A DNA stretch of 64,000 bases, taken from Rhizobium sp. WYCCWR10014 (lineage in GTDB: Bacteria; Pseudomonadota; Alphaproteobacteria; Rhizobiales; Rhizobiaceae). Made by a program: the position numbers and the translations under genes. Shown here piece after piece: positions 42,392 to 50,776 of the stretch. Below the pieces are notes generated by a model. That model searched no databases, was not told the origin of the DNA, and saw only the letters and a program-made list of their open reading frames with translations. The stretch covers positions 124,001-188,000 of the forward strand of contig NZ_LXFU01000024.1 of NCBI RefSeq assembly GCF_001657485.1, read 5' to 3'. Position 1 is the first letter of the stretch; each line of letters begins with the position of its first letter.

Positions 42392-42504
42392 AGAGCATGA
42401 TGCCGAAAAGTGTGAGCGGTTTCCGGACGACATCATGCTCTACCTCATAATTTAGAACAGGACTCAGATTTTAGGCCGCCTGGCCTAAAATCATCCTGTT
42501 CTAG
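42392..42504. repeat. RIME-like palindromic repeat, copy 2
   Basis: About 113 bp, in inverse orientation to the copy at 15537-15653. First palindrome: AGAGCATGATGCCGAAAAGT ... CATCATGCTCT (42392-42441). Second: ATTTTAGGCC-GCCT-GGCCTAAAAT (42468-42491), then TCATCCTGTTCTAG. Located just upstream of the entericidin-like gene. Confidence 0.8.
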
Positions 42505-42565
42505 GGAAGATGACGCATTCTTCGCCAAAATCAATCCGCAGGCGATGCGCGTGAACGGGCGGCAT

Positions 42566-42590
42566 GGAACTCCGTGACGCCACAGGCGTT
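42566..42590 (+). promoter_or_regulatory. EcfG-type promoter of the 26-residue gene
   Basis: GGAAC (42566-42570), 16 bases and CGTT (42587-42590) match the general stress consensus perfectly. It ends 30 bp before the ATG at 42621. Confidence 0.65.
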
Positions 42591-42620
42591 TACCGGAGCC
42601 ATCCACCTGGGGTCAACGAC

Positions 42621-42701
42621 ATGGATTATCAGCTCGCCTTCGCCGCGACAGTCGCAACAGTGTCCTTCCTCGTCTACATGCTGATCGTCCACCGAACCTG
42701 A
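42621..42701 (+). CDS. Mini membrane protein (26 residues)
   Basis: Starts MDYQLAFAATVATVSFLVYM and ends LIVHRT. It is one membrane helix with almost no tail, similar in size and build to KdpF-like peptides, but no kdp genes are near. A perfect GGAAC-N16-CGTT promoter lies 30 bp upstream, which is the main support for a real gene; CTGGGGTC is a fair ribosome binding site. Probable role: a stress-induced membrane peptide. No family assigned. Confidence 0.55.
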   Translation: MDYQLAFAATVATVSFLVYMLIVHRT

Positions 42702-43039
42702 TTGCCCCGCGGCAAACGGATTGGCCCTAAGGGGCCCGATTACTGGAACCCAATGCCGACCGCGTTCCGCGGCCCCACTGTTTGCGATCCGGAGAAATAG
42801 CAGCACCAGTTGTCGCCTCGACGACAAGACGGAGACCGGAAGGTCTGGAGTGCATAGATCGCAAATGATCCGTCAACAACACGGGAAAGGTGCAAAATAA
42901 AAACTTCAACATCCGCAAGTATTTTTCCGCTCCTCGATGTATTTAATTTTAATTAATTACCAACCTTAACTATCCGTTAACAATATAGTTGCGCTCTTTC
43001 CGCTTCCGCTTATGCTTTACGCAAAAGGGGAGAGGGACG

Positions 43040-43156
43040 ATGTTTAGCAAAAGCCTGATTATGCCGTTTGGCTTCGCCATGCTCGCCATTGCTGGCCTGC
43101 TGTTCCAGATTGTCGCCCACGCGCTGCACTCTCCAGTCACCCTGCTGCAGCCCTGA
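43040..43156 (+). CDS. Mini membrane protein (38 residues)
   Basis: Starts MFSKSLIMPFGFAMLAIAGL and continues LFQIVAHALHSPVTLLQP. One membrane helix. GGGGAGAGGGA lies 4-14 bases upstream, a strong ribosome binding site. It is 103 bp upstream of the GlsB-like gene on the same strand. No clear EcfG promoter was found for it. Family unknown. Confidence 0.55.
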   Translation: MFSKSLIMPFGFAMLAIAGLLFQIVAHALHSPVTLLQP

Positions 43157-43202
43157 GTCACATAAGTTGCTGAACCCACACGGGATCTCGGTAACTGGGA
43201 GT

Positions 43203-43227
43203 GGAACTTCCTTTCATTTCGTGCATT
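43203..43227 (+). promoter_or_regulatory. EcfG-type promoter of the GlsB-like gene
   Basis: GGAAC (43203-43207), 16 bases and CATT (43224-43227) match GGAAC-N16/17-CGTT with one mismatch. It ends 32 bp before the ATG at 43260. Confidence 0.55.
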
Positions 43228-43259
43228 CTGTGACTCGTTTTGCCAGGAGGGAGATAACC

Positions 43260-43514
43260 ATGGAAGACGCAGGCGTGGGTTGGATTGCAGCCATTATTAT
43301 CGGCGGTGTCGCCGGATGGCTGGCGGAAAAGGCCATGCGCAGCAGCATGAGCCTGCTCATGAACATACTGCTCGGCATCATCGGCGCTATTGTCGCCAAC
43401 TGGATACTGGGTCTGTTGCACATCCAGCCGCTTGCCGGTTGGCTGGGCTATCTGATCACCGGCTTTGTCGGTGCCTGCATCCTGATCGCGATTGGGCGCG
43501 TCATCCGCCGCTGA
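43260..43514 (+). CDS. GlsB/YeaQ/YmgE family membrane protein
   Basis: 84 residues. GWIAAIIIGGVAGWLAEKAM, NILLGIIGAIVANWILGLL and GWLGYLITGFVGACILI are three helices typical of the transglycosylase-associated (GlsB) family. These proteins are general stress proteins of uncertain role. AGGAGGGAG lies 7-15 bases upstream of the ATG. A likely EcfG promoter precedes it. A terminator follows 55 bp after the stop. Confidence 0.9.
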   Translation: MEDAGVGWIAAIIIGGVAGWLAEKAMRSSMSLLMNILLGIIGAIVANWILGLLHIQPLAGWLGYLITGFVGACILIAIGRVIRR

Positions 43515-43568
43515 CATCTGTCGCGGCAACTGGCCCGGCCTCGGTCGCTTTACCGGTCACGGAAATAC

Positions 43569-43600
43569 TAAAAGCCGGGCGTTCATCACGTCCGGCTTTT
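43569..43600. terminator. Bidirectional intrinsic terminator
   Basis: AAAAGCCGGGCG and CGTCCGGCTTTT enclose a 7-8 base loop. A-run on one side and T-run on the other make it a terminator on both strands between the GlsB-like gene and the convergent DUF883-like gene. Confidence 0.88.
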
Positions 43601-43616
43601 CCTTGCCTTGAATCGT

Positions 43617-43898
43617 TCAACGGCGGCTGAGCAGGCCGAACACGTAGGCAATGCCTGCCGTCACGGCGAGTGCCACGAGCGGTTCTTCGCGCACCTTGTC
43701 GCGCAGCCGTTCCGTCATCAGCGAAGCCTCGTCGGTCACTGCCGACTTCGCCCCCTGCCCCAGCGCGACCACGCTTTCCGTCAGTCGCGAGAGATCGTTG
43801 CGAAGGGCTGCGACCTGCGCCGACAGATCGTCTGCTGCTATATCAGCCTTGACGCGCGCAGCGGTGGATTCGGCGGAAGCGGTTTTCAATTCTGCCAT
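43617..43898 (-). CDS. DUF883/ElaB-like small membrane-anchored protein
   Basis: 93 residues. A long amphipathic helix (AARVKADIAADDLSAQVAALRNDLSRLTESVV) is followed by a C-terminal membrane segment (EEPLVALAVTAGIAYVFGLL) ending in SRR. ElaB/YgaM/YqjD proteins of this build attach to ribosomes or membranes in stationary phase. ATG at 43898 has CAGGAGCAG upstream. A perfect GGAAC-N17-CGTT promoter lies 32 bp upstream. Longer reading from 44213 has no support. Confidence 0.78.
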   Translation of the reverse strand: MAELKTASAESTAARVKADIAADDLSAQVAALRNDLSRLTESVVALGQGAKSAVTDEASLMTERLRDKVREEPLVALAVTAGIAYVFGLLSRR

Positions 43899-43929
43899 GG
43901 TCTGCTCCTGTTTCATGGGATGCCGCTTC

Positions 43930-43955
43930 AACGAAATGGCGGCCCGAAAGGTTCC
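43930..43955 (-). promoter_or_regulatory. EcfG-type promoter of the DUF883-like gene
   Basis: On the minus strand GGAAC (43955-43951), 17 bases and CGTT (43933-43930) match the alphaproteobacterial general stress consensus fully, 31 bp before the ATG at 43898. Confidence 0.7.
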
Positions 43956-44117
43956 GCCGCCACCGATCTTTTGTTCTCTGCAAAGCCGCCGCGGCCGAGC
44001 GGCCGCCTCGTGCAGCTTTTCGTGTGACAAACCCTTCATTTCCTGTCGGCTTTGTTTTAAGGAACGTCGAATGTCCGCCCGCGCCCGGGTCAATGATACT
44101 GCGAGGTTTGCGTTTCT

Positions 44118-46010
44118 ATGTTCCATATCCTGAGAAGAGCTGCTCAGACCTGGGTTGCCAAGCTGCTCCTGCTTCTGCTCGTCGCGTCCTTCGGCGTCTG
44201 GGGCGTGTCGCATGAGCTGCTATCAGGCGGCAACAGCACCACGGTCGTGACCGTTGGCGATCAGCATGTGGACGTCAACGAGTTCCACCTCGCCTATCAG
44301 CGCCAGGTGGCAAACCTCAGCCAGCAGTTCGGCACGCGCCTCACCCCCGAGCAGGCCCGCGCCTTCGGCGTCGAGCAGCAGGTGCTCGCCCAGCTCGTCG
44401 CCGGCGCCTCGCTCGACCAGCTCGCCGCAGACATGAACCTCGGCCTTTCCGAAGATCGCCTCGCCCAGCTGATCGCTGACGATCCGGCTTTCAAGGCCGT
44501 CAACGGCCGGTTCGACCGCGAGCTCTTCATCTCACGCCTGAGCAATGCCGGCATCCGCCAGGACGATTACATCAAGGAGCGCAGTAAGGTCGCTGTCCGC
44601 AGCCAGGTGGTCGATGCCATCTCCAACGGCTTCACCGCACCGAAGACGCTGGTCGACGCCCTGAAGCTCTATGGCGAAGAAAGCCGCAGCATCGAATACC
44701 TGCTGCTCACCAATGCCAATATCGAGCCGATCAAGGCACCTGCCGACGACGTGCTGGCGACGTGGTTCGAAGGTGTCAAGCAGCGCTACCGGGCGCCCGA
44801 ATATCGCAAGCTCGTCTATCTCAAGCTGCAGCCTGCCGATATTGCCGATGCCGCGACTGTCACCGACGACCAGATCCACGAAGCCTTCGACAAGAGCAAG
44901 GATACCTATCGCACGCCGGAAGGCCGCACCATCGAACAGCTGACCTTCGCCAGCAAGGATCTCGCCGCCGCCGCCGAAACGGCGCTGAAGAGCGGCACCA
45001 CGTTCGATCAGCTGGTCTCCGACCAGGGCAAGACGGCAAGCGACGTGCTGCTCGGCGAGTTCACCAAGGACAAGGTTCCCGACCAGGCCGTTGCCGATGC
45101 CGCCTTCGCGGTTTCGCGCGATGGCGGCACGACGCCTGTCGTCGATGGCTCCTTTGGCCCCGTCATCCTGCGCGTCACCAACATCAAGCCGGAAACAACG
45201 AAGAATTTCGACGAGGTGAAGGAGGACATCCGCAAGCAGCTGGCGCTTTCCAACGCCTCCCAGGAAGTGATCAACGTTCACGATCGCATCGAGGATCTGC
45301 GCGCGGGCGGTTCCACGCTCGAGGATATTGCCGGCCAGCTGAAGCTCACCGCTGTGGCCGTCGACGCCGTCGATATGACCGGCGCCGACAAGGATGGCAA
45401 AGAGGTCAAGGATCTCCCCGCCAAGCAGCAGCTGCTCGGCGAAGCCTTCAAGACCGAGGTCGGCGTCGATGCGCCGCCGCTGCCGATCGGCAATGACGGC
45501 TATGTCTGGTTCAACGTCCGCGAAATCACGCCGGACCGCGAGCGCCCGGTGGCCGAAGTGCGCGAAAAGGCCGTCGAGGACTGGACGGCGGAGCAGCAGA
45601 AGGCCGAGCTCGCCAAGAAGGCCGGTGAATTGAAGGCCGAAGCGGCCAAGGGCACGGCACTCGCCGATATCGCAACACCGCTCGGCATCGCCGTCGAGAG
45701 CAAGAGCGGTGTCACCCGCTCGACCGATGATGCAGTCCTCGGCCGGGCCGGCGTCACCGCCGCCTTCTCCGGTCCGGTCGATACGGTCGCCAGCGCTGTC
45801 GGCGCCGATCCCTCGACGCAGATCCTGCTGAAGGTCACCGAGGTCAACACCCAGCCGACCGGCGATGTGCTGAACAACCGCGACGCCCAGATCACCGCCA
45901 TGGCCAATGCCGCCGGCGATGACATTCTCGATCAGATGGTCAACCTGCTGCAGACGCAGTACGGGGCGCAGATCAACCAGACGCTCGCCGAACAGGCGAC
46001 GGTCCGCTAG
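44118..46010 (+). CDS. ppiD: Periplasmic folding chaperone / peptidyl-prolyl isomerase PpiD
   Basis: 630 residues. One N-terminal membrane helix ([15 protein letters not shown]), a SurA-N-type domain ([21 protein letters not shown]), a parvulin domain near residues 270-350 ([20 protein letters not shown]) and a second C-terminal region. It is anchored in the inner membrane and helps fold outer-membrane proteins emerging from SecYEG. It is followed by trpD after 8 bp, so ppiD-trpD-trpC-moaC-moeA appears to form one transcription unit, a linkage usual in rhizobia. Confidence 0.93.
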   Translation: MFHILRRAAQTWVAKLLLLLLVASFGVWGVSHELLSGGNSTTVVTVGDQHVDVNEFHLAYQRQVANLSQQFGTRLTPEQARAFGVEQQVLAQLVAGASLDQLAADMNLGLSEDRLAQLIADDPAFKAVNGRFDRELFISRLSNAGIRQDDYIKERSKVAVRSQVVDAISNGFTAPKTLVDALKLYGEESRSIEYLLLTNANIEPIKAPADDVLATWFEGVKQRYRAPEYRKLVYLKLQPADIADAATVTDDQIHEAFDKSKDTYRTPEGRTIEQLTFASKDLAAAAETALKSGTTFDQLVSDQGKTASDVLLGEFTKDKVPDQAVADAAFAVSRDGGTTPVVDGSFGPVILRVTNIKPETTKNFDEVKEDIRKQLALSNASQEVINVHDRIEDLRAGGSTLEDIAGQLKLTAVAVDAVDMTGADKDGKEVKDLPAKQQLLGEAFKTEVGVDAPPLPIGNDGYVWFNVREITPDRERPVAEVREKAVEDWTAEQQKAELAKKAGELKAEAAKGTALADIATPLGIAVESKSGVTRSTDDAVLGRAGVTAAFSGPVDTVASAVGADPSTQILLKVTEVNTQPTGDVLNNRDAQITAMANAAGDDILDQMVNLLQTQYGAQINQTLAEQATVR

Positions 46011-46018
46011 GAGGCTTT

Positions 46019-47035
46019 ATGACCGATCTGAAGCCGTTCCTGGCCAAGGCCGCAAGCCGCGAGCCGCTGACGCGTGACGAGGCTCGCGCGGCCTTCGACA
46101 TCCTGATGTCGGGCCAGGCGACCCCCTCGCAGATCGGCGGCTTCCTGATGGCGCTACGCGTGCGCGGCGAAACCGTCGATGAGATCGTCGGCGCGGTGAC
46201 CGCGATGCGCTCGAAAATGCTGACCGTCGAGGCGCCGGCCGATGCGATCGACATCGTCGGCACTGGTGGGGATGCCAGCGGCACCTACAATATCTCGACG
46301 CTGGCGGCGCTGATCGTCGCCGGCGCCGGTGTTCCCGTCGCCAAACACGGCAACCGGGCGCTGAGTTCCAAATCGGGCGCGGCCGACAATCTGGCGGCAC
46401 TCGGCGTCAAGCTCGACGTCGGTCCCGAGATCATCTCCCGCTGCATTGCCGAGGCCGGCGTCGGCTTCATGTTCGCGCAGCTGCATCATTCCGCCATGCG
46501 CCATGTCGGCCCCTCAAGGGTCGAGCTCGGCACGCGGACGATCTTCAACCTGCTCGGGCCGCTCTCCAGTCCGGCCGGCGTCCGCCGCCAGCTGCTCGGC
46601 GTCTTCTCGCCGCAATGGCTGGTACCGCTTGCCGAAGTCATGCGCGATCTCGGCTCCGAATGCGTCTGGGTGGTCCATGGCGACGGCCTCGACGAGATCA
46701 CCACGACCGGCATTACACAAGTCGCGGCGCTCGAAGACGGCAAGATCCGCACCTTCGAGCTCTCGCCCGCCGATTTCGGCGTCAGCCCTTGCGTGCTCGC
46801 CGACATCAAGGGCGGCGATGGTGTCGCCAACGCCGCAGCGCTTCGCGAGGTCCTCGGCGGCGCCAAGAATGCCTATCGCGATATCTCGCTCGCCAATGCC
46901 GCCGCCTCGCTCGTCATCGCCGGCAAGGTCGAGACAATCCGCGACGGCATGACACTGGCCACGCAGTCGCTGGATAGTGGTTCCCCCGCGCTCGCCCTCG
47001 ACAAACTCATCGCCGTTTCCAACGATATCGACTAG
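46019..47035 (+). CDS. trpD: Anthranilate phosphoribosyltransferase
   Basis: 338 residues. [19 protein letters not shown] (PRPP-binding GTGGD), [22 protein letters not shown] and [18 protein letters not shown] are the TrpD family motifs. It joins anthranilate and PRPP in the second step of tryptophan synthesis. Complete, no oddities. It lies between ppiD and trpC with spacers of about 8-9 bp. The ATG is preceded by AGGAGG. Confidence 0.97.
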   Translation: MTDLKPFLAKAASREPLTRDEARAAFDILMSGQATPSQIGGFLMALRVRGETVDEIVGAVTAMRSKMLTVEAPADAIDIVGTGGDASGTYNISTLAALIVAGAGVPVAKHGNRALSSKSGAADNLAALGVKLDVGPEIISRCIAEAGVGFMFAQLHHSAMRHVGPSRVELGTRTIFNLLGPLSSPAGVRRQLLGVFSPQWLVPLAEVMRDLGSECVWVVHGDGLDEITTTGITQVAALEDGKIRTFELSPADFGVSPCVLADIKGGDGVANAAALREVLGGAKNAYRDISLANAAASLVIAGKVETIRDGMTLATQSLDSGSPALALDKLIAVSNDID

Positions 47036-47044
47036 GATTGCCCG

Positions 47045-47857
47045 ATGACCGATATCCTGAAGAAGATCGAACTCTACAAGCGCGAGGAGATCGCCGCTGC
47101 CAAGGCGGCAGTGTCGCTTGCCGATCTGAAGGCGATGCAGGCCGACCAGTCCGCCCCGCGCGGCTTCCACAAGGCGCTCGTTGCCAAGCGTGATGCCGGC
47201 CGCTTCGGCCTGATCGCCGAGATCAAGAAGGCAAGCCCCTCGAAGGGTCTCATTCGCCCGGATTTCGATCCGCCGTCGCTGGCGAGCGCTTATGAGGCCG
47301 GCGGTGCCGCCTGCCTTTCGGTGCTGACCGACAGGCCGAGCTTTCAGGGCGCGCCGGAATTTCTGACAGCCGCCCGCGCTGCCTGCTCGCTGCCGGCGCT
47401 GCGCAAGGATTTCATGTTCGAGACCTATCAGGTGCACGAAGCCCGTGCCTGGGGCGCCGATTGCATCCTCTTGATCATGGCCTCGCTGTCGGACGCCGAG
47501 GCCGAACGCCTGCAGGACGAGGCCTCCGCCCTCGGCATGGACGTGCTGGTCGAGGTCCACGACGCCGGGGAGATGGAGCGGGCGCTGAAGCTTTCTTCGC
47601 CGCTCGTCGGCATCAACAACCGCAATCTGCGTACCTTCGAAGTCAGCCTCAGCGTCAGCGAGGCGCTTGCCCCCATGGTGCCGTCAGACCGGCTCCTGGT
47701 CGGCGAAAGCGGCATCTTCACCCATGCCGATTGCAAGCGCCTGCAGGCCGTCGACATCAATACCTTCCTTGTCGGCGAAAGCCTGATGCGCAAGGAGGAC
47801 GTCGCCGCCGCCACCCGCGCGCTGCTCTTTGGCGAAGCCGCCATCGCGGCCGAATGA
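47045..47857 (+). CDS. trpC: Indole-3-glycerol phosphate synthase
   Basis: 270 residues. [20 protein letters not shown] (catalytic Lys region), [26 protein letters not shown] and [15 protein letters not shown] are the TrpC markers. It closes the indole ring on CdRP. Not fused to TrpF. The stop is one base from the moaC ATG. Confidence 0.97.
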   Translation: MTDILKKIELYKREEIAAAKAAVSLADLKAMQADQSAPRGFHKALVAKRDAGRFGLIAEIKKASPSKGLIRPDFDPPSLASAYEAGGAACLSVLTDRPSFQGAPEFLTAARAACSLPALRKDFMFETYQVHEARAWGADCILLIMASLSDAEAERLQDEASALGMDVLVEVHDAGEMERALKLSSPLVGINNRNLRTFEVSLSVSEALAPMVPSDRLLVGESGIFTHADCKRLQAVDINTFLVGESLMRKEDVAAATRALLFGEAAIAAE

Positions 47858-47858
47858 T

Positions 47859-48356
47859 ATGAGCGGCCAAAAGCCAGGCCTCACGCATATCGGCGCCTCC
47901 GGCGAGGCGCATATGGTCGATGTCTCCGACAAGGCCGAGACGGTGCGCATCGCCACTGCCGAGGGCCATGTGACGATGGCGCCGGAAACACTCGCGCTCA
48001 TCCGCCAAGGCAATGCCAAGAAGGGCGATGTGATCGGCACGGCACGCCTTGCCGGCATCATGGCGGCAAAACGCACCGCCGATCTCATCCCGCTCTGCCA
48101 TCCGCTGATGCTGACGAAGGTCACGGTGGAGATCGAGGACGATGCCGCCCTGCCCGGTCTGCGCGTTACGGCAACCGCCAAGCTGACCGGCAAGACCGGT
48201 GTGGAGATGGAGGCGTTGACCGCCGTCTCGGTCGCTTGTCTGACCATTTACGACATGGCCAAGGCGGCCGATAAGGCAATGGAGATCGGTGGCATCCGGC
48301 TCCTTGAAAAGTCCGGCGGAAAATCCGGCGATTTCCGTCATCCGGAGGCAAGATGA
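47859..48356 (+). CDS. moaC: Cyclic pyranopterin monophosphate synthase
   Basis: 165 residues. [30 protein letters not shown] and [26 protein letters not shown] are the hallmarks of MoaC. It forms cPMP from the MoaA product in molybdopterin synthesis. ATG at 47859 is one base after the trpC stop; a longer frame from 47829 overlaps trpC and is not conserved. It overlaps moeA by 4 bp. Confidence 0.97.
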   Translation: MSGQKPGLTHIGASGEAHMVDVSDKAETVRIATAEGHVTMAPETLALIRQGNAKKGDVIGTARLAGIMAAKRTADLIPLCHPLMLTKVTVEIEDDAALPGLRVTATAKLTGKTGVEMEALTAVSVACLTIYDMAKAADKAMEIGGIRLLEKSGGKSGDFRHPEAR

Positions 48357-49576
48357 ACCTTCTCCCGGTCGCCGAGGCACTGAACCGCTTGCTCTCTCGC
48401 GCAAGGCCCGTCGTGGCGTCCGAGACGCTGCCGCTTGCCGAGGCTGAGGGCCGCGTCCTGGCTGTCGATCTGACCGCCGGCCTGACCCAGCCACCCTTCA
48501 ATGCCTCCGCCATGGATGGCTATGCACTGCGCCGTGAAGACGCGCCGGAGCCGGGAGCCGTGCTGAAGGTCATCGGCACCTCTTCCGCCGGCCACGGCTT
48601 CGAGGGAAGCGTCGGCCAGGGAGAGGCCGTCCGCATCTTCACCGGCGCGCCTGTTCCGCCAGGCGCCGATAGCGTCCTGCTGCAGGAGGATGCGGAGAAG
48701 ACCGAGGGCGGCATCAGAACCAATTTCCCAGTCCGGCAGGGTCAGCATGTGCGTCCCCGCGGCCAGGATTTCGCCGAAGGCGAAGCCGTTCTGTCGGCCG
48801 GCACCGTGCTCGATTTCTCGCGGCTGACGGTTGCTGCCGGCATGAACCGGCCTGATGTCGAGGTGCTGCGGCGCCCGCTGGTCGCCATCCTCGCGACCGG
48901 CGACGAACTGCTGCCGCCCGGAAGTACGCCCGGCCCTTCGCAGATCATCGCATCCAATACGTTTGGTATCGCAGCCCTTGCCCGCAAAGCCGGCGCCGAT
49001 GTGCTCGATCTCGGCATCGTGCCTGACGACAAGGCCAGGATCAGCGCGGCGATCGGCACGGCGCGGGACGCCAAGGTCGATGTGATCGTCACGCTCGGTG
49101 GCGCTTCGGTCGGCGACCATGATCTGGTGCAGGCCACGCTGATCGAGGCCGGCATGCAGCTCGATTTCTGGCGCATCGCCATGCGCCCCGGCAAACCGCT
49201 GATGGTCGGCAGCTTCGGCGAGACGCATGTGCTCGGCCTGCCCGGCAATCCGGTCTCTAGCCTCGTCTGTTCGCTGCTTTTCCTGGAGCCGCTGATCCGC
49301 AAGCTTGCCTCCCTGCCGCCGGTGCAGCGCGAGGCAACCGTGGAGGCGGCCGTCACACTGCGCGCCAATGACCACCGGCAGGACTATATCAGGGCGAAAC
49401 TTACGAAATCCGCTGCCGGCGACTGGCTCGCCGAGCCTTTCGGCAAGCAGGATTCCTCGATGATGAAGGTCTTCGCCGCAGCCGATTGCCTTGTCATCCG
49501 CCCGCCGCAAGCGCCGGAACTGCCAGCCGGTGCGCCCTGCCCGGTCATGCTGTTGCGGCCGGACCTTCTGGCATAA
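48353..49576 (+). CDS. moeA: Molybdopterin molybdotransferase
   Basis: 407 residues. [17 protein letters not shown] near residue 50, [19 protein letters not shown] in the MoCF domain, and [19 protein letters not shown] are MoeA signatures. It inserts molybdate into adenylylated molybdopterin. The four-base overlap with moaC (ATGA) implies translational coupling. The terminus is 9 bp from the convergent methyltransferase stop. Confidence 0.96.
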   Translation: MNLLPVAEALNRLLSRARPVVASETLPLAEAEGRVLAVDLTAGLTQPPFNASAMDGYALRREDAPEPGAVLKVIGTSSAGHGFEGSVGQGEAVRIFTGAPVPPGADSVLLQEDAEKTEGGIRTNFPVRQGQHVRPRGQDFAEGEAVLSAGTVLDFSRLTVAAGMNRPDVEVLRRPLVAILATGDELLPPGSTPGPSQIIASNTFGIAALARKAGADVLDLGIVPDDKARISAAIGTARDAKVDVIVTLGGASVGDHDLVQATLIEAGMQLDFWRIAMRPGKPLMVGSFGETHVLGLPGNPVSSLVCSLLFLEPLIRKLASLPPVQREATVEAAVTLRANDHRQDYIRAKLTKSAAGDWLAEPFGKQDSSMMKVFAAADCLVIRPPQAPELPAGAPCPVMLLRPDLLA

Positions 49577-49585
49577 GTCGTCATT

Positions 49586-50251
49586 TCAGCCGTTGCCGAA
49601 GAGCGAGAATACGCCCGCGGGCACCGCCCCGCCGCTGCTGCCTCTGCCGAAATCCACAACTGCATGGGTGGCGATTCGGCTGAGTTCGTCCTGCGGCAGG
49701 TAGGCCCGTTCTGGATCGCCGATCAGCACCTCGATGCCGCTCGCCTGGCAACGCCGCAGGAAGGCCATGACCCGCAAGGCTAGCGCTGGATCGTAGAACA
49801 GGTCGCCGACAACGAGGAGGTCAATCTCCGGCAGCGGATCCTCGATGATATCGGCGGCCCGGGCTACGATATCCACGCCGTTGATCGCCGCGTTGAGGCC
49901 GATCGCGGCAACGGCATTGGCATCGATGTCGACCGCCGTAACCACGCCCGCTCCAGCCTTTGCCGCAGCGATAGCGACGAGCCCTGAGCCGGCGCCGAGA
50001 TCGAGGACACGGCGTCCAGCGACTATTTCCGGCCCGTCGAGCAGATGGCGGGCAAGCACGGCGCCGCCGGCCCAGGGATAAGCCCAGTAAGGCGGCGGAT
50101 CGGCATCTCTACGACCGGCAAGCCGCCAGAGCCCGCTCGCAGGTCCCGCCGTATGAAGCCGAATCTCGGGGATGGAGGGAACCGGTGATATCGGCAGGTT
50201 GGCCTTCATGAAGGCGGCCGGATCGGGATTTGGCATACCGGGGCGTTTCAT
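49586..50251 (-). CDS. Class I methyltransferase, EtfB-lysine methyltransferase-like
   Basis: 221 residues. GRRVLDLGAGSGLVAIAAAKAGA (SAM-binding motif I), VTAVDIDANAVAAIGLNAAINGV, then VVGDLFYDPALALRVM (DLFY motif). The N-terminal PPPYWAYPWAGGAVLARHLLD is typical of METTL20-type enzymes, which methylate lysines of electron-transfer flavoprotein beta; such an enzyme is known from Agrobacterium. The alternative is another METTL21-like protein methyltransferase. ATG has CAGGAGCAG upstream. It converges with moeA. Confidence 0.75.
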   Translation of the reverse strand: MKRPGMPNPDPAAFMKANLPISPVPSIPEIRLHTAGPASGLWRLAGRRDADPPPYWAYPWAGGAVLARHLLDGPEIVAGRRVLDLGAGSGLVAIAAAKAGAGVVTAVDIDANAVAAIGLNAAINGVDIVARAADIIEDPLPEIDLLVVGDLFYDPALALRVMAFLRRCQASGIEVLIGDPERAYLPQDELSRIATHAVVDFGRGSSGGAVPAGVFSLFGNG

Positions 50252-50276
50252 CGTCGTCTGCTCCTGCCGGCGAAAC

Positions 50277-50711
50277 TCAGTAATTTTTCATGGCAAGATG
50301 CGGCATGCCGCCGTCAAGAAATTCCGCGCCATAGGCAACGAAGCCGAAACGCTCGTAGAGCGGCAGCTTGTCCGCTTGTGCTGTGAGATAGAAGCGGTTG
50401 TCGCGGGCACCGCGATGCAGGTCTATCGCTCGCCCGATCAGTGCGGCTGCAATGCCTTGGCCGCGCCATTGGCCGGCAACCGCGACCCGGCCGATCTTCA
50501 CATGTTCCTCGGCATAAATCACCCGCAGCGTGCCGGAGACTTCGCCCGCCGTGACGGCGACAAGATGATGGGCGTTGAGATCGTCGGCATCGAATTCCTC
50601 GGCTTCAGGAACCTTCTGCTCATGCACGAAAATAGCGCGCCGCAGCCGGAAGGCCTCATTGCAGAGCGTACTGAAAACCGGGACGCTGAGGATCGCCGTT
50701 TCCACCACCAT
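50277..50711 (-). CDS. GNAT-family N-acetyltransferase
   Basis: 144 residues. VFSTLCNEAFRLRRAIFVHEQKVPEAEEFD and VKIGRVAVAGQWRGQGIAAALIGRAI (acetyl-CoA binding, RGxGxA) match GNAT proteins of the ElaA/YjcF type. The substrate is unknown. Start ATG at 50711 has GAGGGAGGC upstream. It lies 66 bp after the DEAD-box helicase stop and 26 bp before the EtfB-methyltransferase-like gene on the same strand. Confidence 0.85.
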   Translation of the reverse strand: MVVETAILSVPVFSTLCNEAFRLRRAIFVHEQKVPEAEEFDADDLNAHHLVAVTAGEVSGTLRVIYAEEHVKIGRVAVAGQWRGQGIAAALIGRAIDLHRGARDNRFYLTAQADKLPLYERFGFVAYGAEFLDGGMPHLAMKNY

Positions 50712-50776
50712 CCTTGCCTCCCTCAGGGATACGGCCCAAAGCCCTCCGCCGGACCAGTGAAGGGCCGCCGCCAAAA

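Noticed and set aside
42745..42766. GGAAC and CGTT near 42750 as a further EcfG promoter
   Set aside because: The spacer is only 13 bases; functional promoters need 16-17.
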